Positions 1 through 9,390 are shown, counted from the first letter of the stretch. The stretch is 40,199 nucleotides of DNA from FCB group bacterium (GCA_024231695.1 JAAEQF010000402.1:1-40199); one strand, 5' to 3'. Notes: a model not told the origin generated them from the sequence alone. Program-made: numbers and translations.

Positions 1-1027
1 CGTTGAGATTTATTTTTACCGGTTTCTGTTTTGTATTCCGAAAGCGGGTGATTTCGGTTAAACCATCCGCCATGCCAAATAGAATCTTTATGTTTTCATT
101 CAGGCAATCAAGGGCGAATCGGCCATCCTCGTCCAGCCGGTCCGACTGATTCTGGCGCAACCGTCGAGCGAAGGCGTCGATGGTCTTTAGCGGTGGACGG
201 ACAATACAAGCAAACGAAGTAAGCAATTTTCCAGAGGTTGATGTGATCGATTCTTCATTGTTGCCGATATTTCGACCCGGTAGGAAATAAAATATAAAAA
301 CAGTTGAGTCGGCCAATTTGAACGGGGCACCGATGACGGTCAGGCTATCTCCTGACTCAGCGAGAAAATACTCGGCAGAGTTTTCCGCAGAGCTCTTGAT
401 TGTTTCGGTAAATACCGACCGAGAAAAAGCGACTCTTGAATTCGATGGATGGCAAAGGTTGAGCCTTTTAAAGACAGTCTTGAAATCGGTTTCGGAAAGT
501 TCTCCCTTGGAAGCGGTTAATCGATCGAGCGTTTCATTCTTCAGCAGTATCGTAAGCTGCTGATTGACAACCACTACCCCTACCCCCAGGGCGTCACTGG
601 CACGACTTAGAAGAGCCAGTTCGTCACCGATGGAAGCCTGACTAACCGGGTTCGGTTCAATGGCAGTCTCGATTGATTGAGGCGGAATAAGAATAAATTG
701 ATAATTGACCGGATTACCTGAAATGAAATTGAGGGTCACCACAGTATTATAGCGGTTCAGTTTGCTGTCATTCACCCGGATGGTTAAAGGCATCGCTTCG
801 TAAAATGACTCGTAACGATTATGGCAATTCAGGATGTTTTCCAGATTGCGAACGGAATCGGCGGAGATGAAATCGTAGATAGAGCAACCGAACAGTTCCT
901 CGGGTGCGATACCGAGAATCTTTTCGGTTTCCTCATCGATGAAAACAAATCGGCCTTTGAGGTCGATTTTAAATACGGCGCATCTGGTCGGAGTGTCAAC
1001 GACGGCGCCGGCCATGGCATTGAGCAT
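1..1027 (-). CDS. PAS-domain histidine-kinase-like protein (partial, 3' end outside window)
   Basis: The frame is open from an ATG at 1027 through the left edge of the window, giving 342 residues of an incomplete protein. An in-frame TAA lies 15 bases upstream of the ATG, so the start is bounded. Residues about 15-70 read like a PAS domain (VFKIDLKGRFVFIDEE, then ILGIAPEELFG). A second sensor-like domain seems to follow at about 135-250. Residues 270-330 resemble the dimerisation helix of phytochrome-type HisKA domains (RPPLKTIDAF, then DRLDEDGRFALDCL). At the position where the family has the phosphoacceptor His (S-H-D-L), this protein has Cys274 (FACIVRPPL). It starts 4 bases after the stop of the upstream subtilisin gene, so the two are probably co-transcribed. 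The ATPase domain, if present, lies outside the window. The kinase-like fold is a fair inference; activity is doubtful. Confidence 0.7.
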   Translation of the reverse strand, partial: MLNAMAGAVVDTPTRCAVFKIDLKGRFVFIDEETEKILGIAPEELFGCSIYDFISADSVRNLENILNCHNRYESFYEAMPLTIRVNDSKLNRYNTVVTLNFISGNPVNYQFILIPPQSIETAIEPNPVSQASIGDELALLSRASDALGVGVVVVNQQLTILLKNETLDRLTASKGELSETDFKTVFKRLNLCHPSNSRVAFSRSVFTETIKSSAENSAEYFLAESGDSLTVIGAPFKLADSTVFIFYFLPGRNIGNNEESITSTSGKLLTSFACIVRPPLKTIDAFARRLRQNQSDRLDEDGRFALDCLNENIKILFGMADGLTEITRFRNTKQKPVKINLN

Positions 1028-1031
1028 AAGT

Positions 1032-3011
1032 CTAACGCTTTAAAACTTTTACCTTTTCATCAATACCATCGGCAGAAAAGCGGATTATATAAACCCCCGC
1101 GGCTGCCTTTTCGCGATCTTGGTTCACTCCATGCCATACGACAATCGCATTTTCCGGCGAGTGATCCTGATACATCAGTTCTCCGGCCACGGTGAAAACT
1201 TCGATCGTATAGCCGTCCGGGTAAGGGCGAGTGGGAAAGAAGGCGATCGAATCGTGAAAGGGATTGGGACCCACCAGAAAGGGCATCGCGGCATCGGCGG
1301 CGGCGGTGACAACGATGAAGGCCATCGTATCAGCCAAATCACCGGCCGAGGCTTCGATGCGATACTCGCGGGCACCGGTTTGATCGGCACTACCGATAAA
1401 GGTCAGTTCGGCTGTGGTCAAACCGGTCGAGGTCAGGTTGAAATTGGCGGGCAGGTCGAGACTGGTGAAGATAATTTCTTCTCCCACCGGGCCCACAGCG
1501 CTCAGCGGCACCGGATTACCCGGACTTCCGACGGTAGCGACCTGATTGGGAATGGGATATATTTTGATGGCGAAGCCGGAAGCCAGAATCATATCGGGCT
1601 GGCCGTATCCGTATTGAAAATCGGGATCGAGATACAGATCGGCGGCCATTATCAGGCGGTCTTTGATGCCCATCGGGTTTCCACTCAGGGAGGGGTTGGC
1701 CTGAAGCAACAGCGCGGCCGAACCGGCAATCAGCGGCGTGGCCACCGAAGTCCCCCAGTTAGGGCCGTAACCGCCCGCCGTCCGGGCGCCACGCGTTCCG
1801 ACTCCAATAGCCAGAACATCCGGCTTGATACGGCCGTCATAGGTCGGCCCGAAAGATGAGAAAGCAGCTATTGCGCCATTGGCATTGATGGCTCCAACAG
1901 CCACCACCGAATCACCATCGGCCGGAGCAATAATATAATGCCATGGGTCATCGCCCTCGTTTCCGGCGGCGGTGACCACGAGTATGCCGCGCGAGGCGGC
2001 CAGATCGGCGGCCATGGTAGTTATTGCCGAATCGCCGTTCATGTCTTCATAGGTGTACCAATCGAAATATCCGAGGGAAGCGGAGATGATGTCGGCACCG
2101 ATGGAATCGGCCCGTTCGGCGGCCAGAACCCAGTAATCCTCTTCGATCACGATTTCCGAATCGGTGCGTTCGGTTTTGTATAGGGCATAATCGGCACCGT
2201 AAGCCGGGCCGATCAGATCGCCCGGATCGTAGGCGCCACAAACCGACAAGACGGAAGTGCCGTGGCTGGTCTGTTCGGGACTGGGCACATCATCGGTAAC
2301 GTCGGAATCATCGTTAATAAAATCATAGGTGTCAATTATGGACATGGAGTTAAAAGCGATATGACTGGTATTAAAGCCAGTGTCGAAAAAAGCCAGAAGA
2401 ACTCCATTTCCATCCAGCAACACGCTGTCACCGGGGATGCTGGAGGGGATATACGTACGATGCAAGGAATCAACACCGAGCATATGATTCTGGATATAGG
2501 AAATACCGTAGTCGGCACTGTCAACAACCGGTTTTTCATATACTGCGGTCGGTTGCGGTTCGCGGCGGATACCCACAGCCACCGGATCGATTTTTTTGAT
2601 AAAATTTTCATCGGCCAGGGTTTCGATCTGCGACCGGGTCAAGCGGGCAGAAACGGCGTTCAGCCAGCGGGAAGTATGGATATCGGTGCCGCCAGCAGCT
2701 CTGACGGTATTGACATAAGCCGGGTTGACCGGCAGGTCATACCAGTCGAGAGGGATATCTTTGCGCCTATGGGCGGCGCGGGAACTCAGGGACACAGCGG
2801 CCTTTTGGAAAATTTCAGGGGAATTGTCTTTGTCGGTGAAAAACAACCAGACTTTGACAGTGGTTGTATCGCTTATTTCGATCAGGCGCTTTTCAAGTCG
2901 ATCGGTGATGTTGTCGGCGGCGGTTGTTAAACCGGCCAGCATGAAGATTAGGCCGGCGGTGCAGATTGCGACAGTTGTCAAACGTCCCTGTAATTTCATG
3001 GTCATCCCCAT
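1032..3011 (-). CDS. Secreted subtilisin-like (S8) serine protease with Por-type C-terminal tail
   Basis: This 659-residue protein is an exported serine endopeptidase. Residues 5-32 form a signal peptide. A propeptide-like segment follows to about residue 145. The S8 triad is intact: Asp210 (FFDTGF), His250 (SHGTS) and Ser422 (GTSVATP), with oxyanion Asn351 (AAGNEGD). After the catalytic domain comes an Ig/cadherin-like module at about 490-570. The last 80 residues contain PNPF, a VAGELMY segment and AAAGVYIIRF, the pattern of type IX secretion (Por) or FlgD-like C-terminal domains. Three in-frame Met codons sit at the N-terminus. The third, at 2999, has a GGGGA about 6 bases upstream and starts the signal peptide directly, so the true start may be 2999. 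Expected location is the cell surface or medium. Confidence 0.9.
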   Translation of the reverse strand: MGMTMKLQGRLTTVAICTAGLIFMLAGLTTAADNITDRLEKRLIEISDTTTVKVWLFFTDKDNSPEIFQKAAVSLSSRAAHRRKDIPLDWYDLPVNPAYVNTVRAAGGTDIHTSRWLNAVSARLTRSQIETLADENFIKKIDPVAVGIRREPQPTAVYEKPVVDSADYGISYIQNHMLGVDSLHRTYIPSSIPGDSVLLDGNGVLLAFFDTGFNTSHIAFNSMSIIDTYDFINDDSDVTDDVPSPEQTSHGTSVLSVCGAYDPGDLIGPAYGADYALYKTERTDSEIVIEEDYWVLAAERADSIGADIISASLGYFDWYTYEDMNGDSAITTMAADLAASRGILVVTAAGNEGDDPWHYIIAPADGDSVVAVGAINANGAIAAFSSFGPTYDGRIKPDVLAIGVGTRGARTAGGYGPNWGTSVATPLIAGSAALLLQANPSLSGNPMGIKDRLIMAADLYLDPDFQYGYGQPDMILASGFAIKIYPIPNQVATVGSPGNPVPLSAVGPVGEEIIFTSLDLPANFNLTSTGLTTAELTFIGSADQTGAREYRIEASAGDLADTMAFIVVTAAADAAMPFLVGPNPFHDSIAFFPTRPYPDGYTIEVFTVAGELMYQDHSPENAIVVWHGVNQDREKAAAGVYIIRFSADGIDEKVKVLKR

Positions 3012-3035
3012 TTAGATTGGATGTTCGCCTTTTCT

Positions 3036-3080
3036 ATTATACGTGTCGGGCAAATTATGGTTTAGATGAATTGAGGTCAA
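3036..3080 (-). promoter_or_regulatory. Possible promoter of the S8 protease gene
   Basis: Upstream of the protease on the minus strand there is a perfect TATAAT at 3041-3036. There is also a TTGACC at 3080-3075 spaced 17 bases from a TAATTT at 3057-3052. Either could start transcription. The TATAAT lacks a good -35 at 17 bases, so the exact promoter is unclear. Confidence 0.35.
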
Positions 3081-3138
3081 GGTGAAATGTCGAAGGATGG
3101 CGGCGACGGATATCGATATTGCTTTCTCCGTTGACGGG

Positions 3139-3705
3139 TCAGCCGTCTTCGGGAATTTTGGTCGGCTGGGGTTTGAGATGGATTTTCTCACCGTCGCGGC
3201 GGACGATTACGGCTGGTGTGCCGACCACCGTACAGTTGTTGGGAATATCAACCATATAAATGAAGGTGTTGGCGCCTATACTGGCGTTGTCGCCAATTGT
3301 GACCGGGCCGAGAACAGTCGCGCCGGTACCGACGAACACATTTTTGCCGAGAGTGGGATGACGTTTGCCGATATGCTTGCCGGTGCCACCCAGAGTGACA
3401 TTATGAAACAGCACGCAATTGTCGCCGATTATGGCTGTCTCGCCGATGACGATTCCGGCGCCATGATCGATAAACAGTCCCGAGCCGATACTGGCGCCGG
3501 GGTGGATTTCGATACCGGTGAAAAAACGGTTGAGCTGCGACAGGAAACGAGGAATAAATGGCAGTTTTAAATTATAGAGAACATGGATAAAGCGATGCAT
3601 AAAGATTGCATGAAAACCCGGATAAAGCAAAAATTCAATATTGCGGGCCGCCGGGTCGTTGCGGTTGATAGCTTTGGCATCTTCGATTATTCTTCGTAAA
3701 ATCAT
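3139..3705 (-). CDS. cysE: Serine O-acetyltransferase (short CysE/EpsC type)
   Basis: The 188-residue protein transfers acetyl from acetyl-CoA to L-serine, giving O-acetylserine for cysteine synthesis. The C-terminal half is a left-handed beta-helix of hexapeptide repeats (IHPGASIGSGLFIDHG, then IGETAIIGDNCVLF). Asp80-His81 in FIDHGAGIVIGE matches the catalytic pair of serine acetyltransferases, and HNVTLGGTGK (101-110) is the acetyl-CoA loop. It is shorter than the enterobacterial enzyme (about 270 residues) because it lacks most of the N-terminal helical domain, as in EpsC-type enzymes. A role in cysteine supply would suit the nearby sulfur genes nifS and mnmA. A serine acetyltransferase-like enzyme of polysaccharide synthesis is the alternative. 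Confidence 0.85.
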   Translation of the reverse strand: MILRRIIEDAKAINRNDPAARNIEFLLYPGFHAIFMHRFIHVLYNLKLPFIPRFLSQLNRFFTGIEIHPGASIGSGLFIDHGAGIVIGETAIIGDNCVLFHNVTLGGTGKHIGKRHPTLGKNVFVGTGATVLGPVTIGDNASIGANTFIYMVDIPNNCTVVGTPAVIVRRDGEKIHLKPQPTKIPEDG

Positions 3706-3755
3706 ACCTGCATTACGTATGTCGGACGCTGAAACACAATTATTTATAACTCTTG

Positions 3756-6230
3756 TTATTTTTTAAACAGTCCATCGAGAAGTTTTTTAGCGCCTTCCTT
3801 AACGGCGTCTTCAACCTTCTTCTGGGCCGCGCTGTTATCGGTGGAAAGATTGGAAACAGTCGGGTTGTCATAATCGCCGGTCAGATTAAAATTGACCTTG
3901 ACTCGGCCTTGGTCGTCTTCGAGAAGACCACCGAAAAGATCAAGCTTTTTGGAAAATTCCGGTGACAGATAGAGTCCCACGCGCAGATCCAAAGTGCGGT
4001 CGATGAAAGCGACTGTACCGCCTATATTCCAGTCGCCCATTTTGGAAAACAATTTGGTGCCTTCAAGGAGAACTTTGCCGTCGCGAACGGTAATCGCGGT
4101 AGCCAAGTCGCGCAGAGATTCCTCTTCGAAAGTCTTGAACTTGAATTGATCGGCCAACCGAGAGATCAGATCGAAATTAACCAGCCGCCCCTCCTTCATC
4201 GACAGGTGGCCGTTAGCGTCGAGGGAATTGATGAAATCTTCCGGTTCCGAACCCCGCCCGGCGAGTGTGCCGTCAACATCGAATTTCCCGAACAGGTGGC
4301 CGCCGGCATCGATCATTTGCGTCAGGAAATCATCAGCCTCAATATCCTGCCCGGCGAAGGTACAGGAAACATAAGGTTGATACATATCGTTTATGTCCAC
4401 CGACCCGTCGCTTTGCATGCGGCCCGAATAAATTCGTCCCTGGGCTTTTTTGTAGGAAATGATGCCGTCCTTATAACCGACTTCACTTTGGATATCGGTT
4501 ATTTCAATTCCGCGAAAGACCAGCTTATCGACAACAACCCGACCGCCGGCCTCAATATCGGGCAGGAAAATCGGAGCGGGAAGTTCGGTCGTCTGGCCGC
4601 CGTGGTTATCGACGCCCGTTTGGATAACTTCTTCCTCGGGCACCAGAATATCATAATCGATCAGAGGCGCTTTGAGTTGAAAATCGAGGTAAGGCTTCTT
4701 GTGCCCCCCGCGTGGTTGAAGCAGATGAGCAAAACCGTTTTTCATGGTACCGGTCAGGGTCATTTTGACGCCGGGGTATTCGGCGTAAAGGGATTCGATA
4801 ATAACTTTGTTCGGCTGGAAGTTTATATCCATATCGAGCCGGTTCAGAGGCGAGGTCAAGCTGTCGTTGGTGTAGAAGACTTTTTCGACACCGGCCTGGC
4901 CCTGAATATCCATATCGATCCAGTTCGATTTTTGTCCGTCCAGTTCCAGATCGAAATGTGCCCGGCCGCTTAGTTGATGGCCATATTCCGGTTCCATAAA
5001 AGGCAGTATACCGGCCAAATCATACGAGCCTTTTGTTGTTACAGCAAAAGCCAAGTCGTCCCAGTTTTTGGCCGTACCGGCCAGATAGAAGTCTTCATCG
5101 GAGAGTTTTCCTCCGGCGGAGACAAACGAGACAGTGTCGGGATTGAAGGCGATATCCAGGGTCTTGAAATAAAGACGATTTTTGAGATCCAAATAGCCGA
5201 TACTGAGATCGTTGAACTTCAAAGCGCCGCTAAGATAAGGCGTCCGCCCACCGCCCATTTCAATCCTCGCTTCGACCGCACCGTCGATTTGACCGGAAAG
5301 GCGGATTTCAGTGGGATCAAAACCGGTTCCGGCCGGAATATAGGCCAGCAATGGTTCAATGGAAACATCCGTCGCTTTCAGTTTGGTGAAAATCGATTGC
5401 GGATCGAGGAAATTGCGCACCGTGGCTTCGACTTCAAAAGGTATGCCGTTGATTTTGAGAGTGGTATTGGAAAGAGTCAGATCAGCGTATTGAAAATCGA
5501 TGTCAGCATTGTAGGCCAATTCCAGATCAAGCGGCAGGTTTTCGGGGAGAAGATTCGAAGATATGCTCGGAATTTTCAGGGTGCCGAGCGACCGTCCGTT
5601 TTGTCCGTCAGCGTCGAGATGCAGGCGGGTTTCAAGTTGGAGATTATTCAGATTGACCCGGATGTCGGCGGAGTCATCGATGTAGATTATGTCGGCTCCT
5701 TTGATTTCGGCCCAATCGAAGGCGAAAGCCGACAGTGCTGCTTCTTCGGAGGATAATTTCTCCTTCTTTCCCAGCGGTGTTTCCAAACCCTCTTCCCCGG
5801 TGTCAATTTCGAAGGAATAATTGGTGCGGCCGTCGGCCATTTTGCGCAGATGCAAAACCGGATGATCGACAGTGATTTCGTCGAAGACAAAACGCCGACT
5901 CAGAAGCGGCATCAGTTTCAAACCGCAATTAAGGGATGAAACCGACACCAGTTCATCACCGGGAAAACCTTCGGGATTGAAAACCCTCAAACCGGACAGT
6001 CTCAGGCTGATGCTTGGGTAAAACGATAAGGAGACACCGTCGAGTTCCACATGTCGGCCGAGCGCTTCGGATGCTTTGTTGACGATCTCATCTTTGATAC
6101 GTTCGGCCGGGAAGAAAAACGTGACGGCCAGCCAGCCGCACAGGGCAATGATTATAATCAGGATCAGCAGCCGAGGTAAACAGCCCAGGCCTTTTTTCTT
6201 TGCCGTCGTTTCGCTTTTTTTTTCGGCCAT
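3756..6230 (-). CDS. AsmA-family envelope protein
   Basis: The 824-residue protein has a basic, Lys-rich N-terminus, one membrane anchor at about residues 20-42 (LLILIIIIALCGWLAVTFFF) and a long beta-rich periplasmic region. The anchor is followed by an AsmA-like start (EALGRHVELDGVSLSFYPSISLRL). The C-terminal part contains the AsmA-2-like segment around GHLSMKEGRLVNFDLI and ends in a Lys-rich helix. AsmA/TamB-like proteins are thought to be bridge-like carriers moving phospholipid between membranes. Another member, TamB, lies at 11347-14898. The gene is separated by 7 bases from the upstream hydrolase gene at 6238-6921 and by 50 bases from the acetyltransferase, so it may be co-transcribed with both. 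Confidence 0.85.
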   Translation of the reverse strand: MAEKKSETTAKKKGLGCLPRLLILIIIIALCGWLAVTFFFPAERIKDEIVNKASEALGRHVELDGVSLSFYPSISLRLSGLRVFNPEGFPGDELVSVSSLNCGLKLMPLLSRRFVFDEITVDHPVLHLRKMADGRTNYSFEIDTGEEGLETPLGKKEKLSSEEAALSAFAFDWAEIKGADIIYIDDSADIRVNLNNLQLETRLHLDADGQNGRSLGTLKIPSISSNLLPENLPLDLELAYNADIDFQYADLTLSNTTLKINGIPFEVEATVRNFLDPQSIFTKLKATDVSIEPLLAYIPAGTGFDPTEIRLSGQIDGAVEARIEMGGGRTPYLSGALKFNDLSIGYLDLKNRLYFKTLDIAFNPDTVSFVSAGGKLSDEDFYLAGTAKNWDDLAFAVTTKGSYDLAGILPFMEPEYGHQLSGRAHFDLELDGQKSNWIDMDIQGQAGVEKVFYTNDSLTSPLNRLDMDINFQPNKVIIESLYAEYPGVKMTLTGTMKNGFAHLLQPRGGHKKPYLDFQLKAPLIDYDILVPEEEVIQTGVDNHGGQTTELPAPIFLPDIEAGGRVVVDKLVFRGIEITDIQSEVGYKDGIISYKKAQGRIYSGRMQSDGSVDINDMYQPYVSCTFAGQDIEADDFLTQMIDAGGHLFGKFDVDGTLAGRGSEPEDFINSLDANGHLSMKEGRLVNFDLISRLADQFKFKTFEEESLRDLATAITVRDGKVLLEGTKLFSKMGDWNIGGTVAFIDRTLDLRVGLYLSPEFSKKLDLFGGLLEDDQGRVKVNFNLTGDYDNPTVSNLSTDNSAAQKKVEDAVKEGAKKLLDGLFKK

Positions 6231-6237
6231 AACTTCC

Positions 6238-6921
6238 CTACAGTTCTATCGATTCATTCGGTTTCAGGATTTCGACTTTCACTCCGCTACCGTCGAGCTT
6301 TTGGGCGAACTCGTTTGGTTCGGCGGCGATAATGTCCCAGGTGTTGTAATGCATCGGCATGGCTATTTTCGGTTTGACGAATTCAACCGCCTTAACCGCA
6401 TCATCCACGCCCATGGTAAAATTGTCACCGATAGGCAGGAACATCAGGTCGATGTCGTTCATTTCCCCGATCAGTTTCATGTCATAAAACAGCCCGGTAT
6501 CGCCGGTGTGATAAATGGTTTTTCCGGCCATGGTCAACAGGAAGCCACAGGGATTGCCGGTATATTCGAGCTGTGATTCGCCGGCGGCAGAACCATGATG
6601 AGCGATAGTCAGCTTGACCCGGCCGAATTCGAAATTATAGGCGCCGCCGATGTGCATATTGTGCGTGTCGGCTCCTTTGGCCGCAACCCAAACAGCCAAC
6701 TCGTTGGGGGCAATAATGGTGGCTCCGGTTCGTTTAGAAATTTCGACCGCATCACCCAGATGATCGCCGTGGCCGTGTGTGGCCAGAATATAATCCACAT
6801 TAATATCATCGGCTGCTATCGGAGCCTGAGGATTGCCAGTCAGAAACGGGTCGATAATTAGTTTCTGTTTACCGTCGGTTATATATACGCAGGAGTGTCC
6901 GTAAAAGGTCGCTTTGAGCAT
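6238..6921 (-). CDS. Metallo-beta-lactamase-fold metal-dependent hydrolase (UPF0173-like)
   Basis: From the ATG at 6921 the protein has 227 residues. I chose this start because GGAGG lies 6 bases upstream and the family typically begins with a K-x-T-x-x-G-H-S motif, seen here as LKATFYGHSCV; an upstream in-frame ATG at 6948 has no such site. The zinc-binding motif HGHGDH is in ATHGHGDHLGDAV. Further metal ligands are probably in YHTGDTG and in MPMHYNTW near the C-terminus. The length fits the UPF0173 (YtkL-like) group, whose substrate is unknown. It is cytosolic, with no signal peptide. It is the first gene of a short run leading into the AsmA gene. Confidence 0.88.
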   Translation of the reverse strand: MLKATFYGHSCVYITDGKQKLIIDPFLTGNPQAPIAADDINVDYILATHGHGDHLGDAVEISKRTGATIIAPNELAVWVAAKGADTHNMHIGGAYNFEFGRVKLTIAHHGSAAGESQLEYTGNPCGFLLTMAGKTIYHTGDTGLFYDMKLIGEMNDIDLMFLPIGDNFTMGVDDAVKAVEFVKPKIAMPMHYNTWDIIAAEPNEFAQKLDGSGVKVEILKPNESIEL

Positions 6922-7016
6922 AACATCCTCCATTTTATGGTTATACACTTAGTGAAGAAAAAGAAATGATCTACAAGGGTGAAATCAACAAGAATTAATA
7001 ATATCCGGGGATGATT

Positions 7017-8111
7017 TTAGTCGATCAGGCCGCCGGCCAGGACGATATCGCCGTCATAGAAAACGGCCGACTGCCCCGGAGTAACTGCTCGCTGAGGTGT
7101 ATCGAAATTGACGGCCAGCCTGTTTTCTCCGAGCGGCGTGATCTTTGCCGGAGCCGCCGAATGCTGATAACGAATCTGAACCAAAGCCTGAAATGGTTTG
7201 TCGGTCGGAGACATGGAAACCCAGTTAACCTGCGAAACAATCATGTCGGCCGAAGCTAAATCGGGATCTTCGCCGACAATCAGCCTGTTGTTGGCGACAT
7301 CGATCTCCTGCACGTACAGGGGCGTTGGATGAGCTATACCCAGCCCTCTTCTCTGGCCGACGGTATAAAACGGTATCCCCTTGTGGCGGCCGATAACCTG
7401 TCCGTCACGATTGATAATATCGCCCGGATCGATGGCTTTTTGGGTCCACTCCCGAATAAACCGCTCATAATTGTCGTCGGCGACGAAACATATTTCCATG
7501 CTTTCGGCCACTCGGGCGGTTTTGAGTCCCGCTTCTTCGGCCAGCCGTCGGGTTTCGGTTTTAGGTATATCTCCCAGCGGCAGATAGGTTCGCGCCAACG
7601 CCTCCTGACCAACGCCCCAGAGGGCATATGATTGATCGCGAGTATTGTCGATGCCGCGGCGAAGAACGAGTCGATTGCTGGAAGAGTTATGATTGAGACG
7701 GGCATAGTGGCCGGTGGCGATAGAAGAACAACCGATTTCGACGGCCCGTTTCAGAAACAGTTCCCATTTGATTTCGGTGTTGCACAAGACACAGGGATTG
7801 GGAGTGCGGCCGGTAAGATATTCCGAGACGAAATTTTCGATGACGATCTCTTTGAAGACATCGGTGAAATCAAGCACATAATGACGCATGCCCAGAGATT
7901 CGCAGACGGCCCGGGCGTTATTGATAGCCCGCAGGTCACAACAACCACCTTCGTGACCGAGGTCTCCCCCGACCTCGCCATAATCCCAGAGTTTCATGGT
8001 TGCTCCGACGACATTATGTCCCTGCTGTTTCAAGAGCAGGGCGGCCACGGAACTGTCCACTCCGCCGGACATGGCAACCAGAATGGTTTTCTTTTCCAGA
8101 TCGTTAACCAT
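7017..8111 (-). CDS. mnmA: tRNA-specific 2-thiouridylase MnmA
   Basis: The 364-residue enzyme activates U34 of Lys, Glu and Gln tRNAs with ATP and inserts sulfur to form 2-thiouridine. The PP-loop AMSGGVDSSVAALLL lies at residues 13-27. The catalytic Cys pair is present as Cys110 in NPCVLCNTEIKW and Cys208 in SMEICFVADD. The tRNA-contact region TGHYARL is at 133-139. Length and motif order are normal for the family. It sits 41 bases downstream of a cysteine desulfurase gene on the same strand, the expected sulfur donor, as in the Bacillus YrvO-MnmA pair. No strong ribosome binding site is visible before the ATG. Confidence 0.97.
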   Translation of the reverse strand: MVNDLEKKTILVAMSGGVDSSVAALLLKQQGHNVVGATMKLWDYGEVGGDLGHEGGCCDLRAINNARAVCESLGMRHYVLDFTDVFKEIVIENFVSEYLTGRTPNPCVLCNTEIKWELFLKRAVEIGCSSIATGHYARLNHNSSSNRLVLRRGIDNTRDQSYALWGVGQEALARTYLPLGDIPKTETRRLAEEAGLKTARVAESMEICFVADDNYERFIREWTQKAIDPGDIINRDGQVIGRHKGIPFYTVGQRRGLGIAHPTPLYVQEIDVANNRLIVGEDPDLASADMIVSQVNWVSMSPTDKPFQALVQIRYQHSAAPAKITPLGENRLAVNFDTPQRAVTPGQSAVFYDGDIVLAGGLID

Positions 8112-8152
8112 AGTGACAAATATACGCGACAGGCCGGATAAGGCGTCGGGGT

Positions 8153-9319
8153 TTAATCGGACTGGTTATAGGCAGCCGACATATTCCGCAGGCGGTTGAT
8201 GATATCGGGCAAGACCGAGATGGTGTATTCGAGCTGTTCGCGGGTGGTTTGCCGACCCATGGAGAAACGTATTGATCCCTGGGCCAGAAGCGGGTCAATG
8301 TCCATGGCGGCAAGCACATGCGAAGCCATAAGCGTTCCCGAGGCACAGGCGGAACCGGAGGAAACGGCGATACCCTTGAGGTCAAGCGAAAGAATGATAG
8401 CCTCGCCTTCGACGCCTTTAAAGGAAAGATTGACGGTCGAGGGAATCCGGTTGTCGCGGGAGCCGTTGAGATTAACCTCACCGACTTGGGCTATGACTTC
8501 ATCAATGAAATAATCACTCAATTCAGTCAGACGCTGATGTTCGCTTTCGCGTTTGGCATCGGCCAATTCCAACGCCCTGGCCATACCGACGATGGCCGGC
8601 GTGTTTTCGGTGCCGGCCCGTTTATGCCGCTCATGGCTGCCGCCATGCAAAACCGGCATCACTCGTACGCCCTTGCGGATATACAGCGCACCGATCCCTT
8701 TGGGGCCATAAAATTTATGAGCGGAAAGCGAAAGCATATCGACATCAAGGTCTTTGACGTTAACCTCCATTTTGCCCAGCCCCTGAACGGCGTCGGTATG
8801 AAAAAGAACGCCCGCCTCGCGGCAGATGGCAGCCATTTCCCTGATCGGTTGGATGACTCCGGTTTCGTTATTAGCCAGCATGACCGAAACTACAGTGGTG
8901 TCGGGTTTTAAAGCCTGGCGTAATTCATCAACGGAAACCACACCATCCCGATTACAATTCAGATAGGTGACATTGAAGCCGACCCTTTCCATGAAATGGG
9001 CCGATTCGAGGATGGCGTGATGTTCTATTTTGGAGGTTATCAGATGCACGCCCTTGCGCCTTTTTGACCAGGCGGCGCCTTTGAGGGCCAGGTTATCAGC
9101 TTCGGTACCACCGGAGGTAAAGTACATTTCGGAAGGGTCGGCGCCGATTATTGCGGCGATTCGTTCGCGAGCCTCCTCGATGGCGGCTTTGGCTCGCCCG
9201 CCGCAAGAATGCACGGAAGAGGGGTTGCCGTAATTTTCTAACATGTTCTGGCGCATGACCTCAATGACGGATTCATCCATGGGGGTCGTGGCGTTATAAT
9301 CAAGATATACCTGCTTCAT
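8153..9319 (-). CDS. Cysteine desulfurase (NifS/IscS family)
   Basis: The 388-residue PLP enzyme removes sulfur from cysteine as an enzyme-bound persulfide. The N-terminus VYLDYNATTPMDE is typical of the family. PLP Lys202 lies in SAHKFYGPKGIGALY, and HTDAVQ (174-179) is the cofactor-binding stretch. Persulfide-forming Cys325 is in SSGSACASG, close to the group I (IscS/NifS) pattern. Its gene lies directly before mnmA, so a main role in tRNA thiolation is likely. A supply to iron-sulfur clusters is also possible, but no iscU or iscR is nearby. A sigma70-like promoter lies 42-71 bases upstream. Confidence 0.96.
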   Translation of the reverse strand: MKQVYLDYNATTPMDESVIEVMRQNMLENYGNPSSVHSCGGRAKAAIEEARERIAAIIGADPSEMYFTSGGTEADNLALKGAAWSKRRKGVHLITSKIEHHAILESAHFMERVGFNVTYLNCNRDGVVSVDELRQALKPDTTVVSVMLANNETGVIQPIREMAAICREAGVLFHTDAVQGLGKMEVNVKDLDVDMLSLSAHKFYGPKGIGALYIRKGVRVMPVLHGGSHERHKRAGTENTPAIVGMARALELADAKRESEHQRLTELSDYFIDEVIAQVGEVNLNGSRDNRIPSTVNLSFKGVEGEAIILSLDLKGIAVSSGSACASGTLMASHVLAAMDIDPLLAQGSIRFSMGRQTTREQLEYTISVLPDIINRLRNMSAAYNQSD

Positions 9320-9361
9320 TTATTCTCTCACCGAATGAGTTGACTTTTTTAAAGCGCGATA

Positions 9362-9390
9362 AATATAGCGGTGTCGATCCGTTTTGTCAA
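9362..9390 (-). promoter_or_regulatory. Sigma70-type promoter of the nifS-mnmA operon
   Basis: On the minus strand TTGACA (9390-9385) is followed after 17 bases by TATATT (9367-9362). The -35 is perfect and the -10 has five of six consensus bases. It lies 42 bases before the desulfurase start codon, giving a short leader. Confidence 0.75.

Noticed and set aside
1119-1859. Plus-strand frame of 246 codons opposite the S8 protease
   Set aside because: Gly/Arg-rich product typical of an antisense shadow; the minus-strand protease has an intact triad.
4146-5756. Two long plus-strand frames opposite AsmA
   Set aside because: No motifs or ribosome sites, fully covered by the AsmA gene on the other strand.
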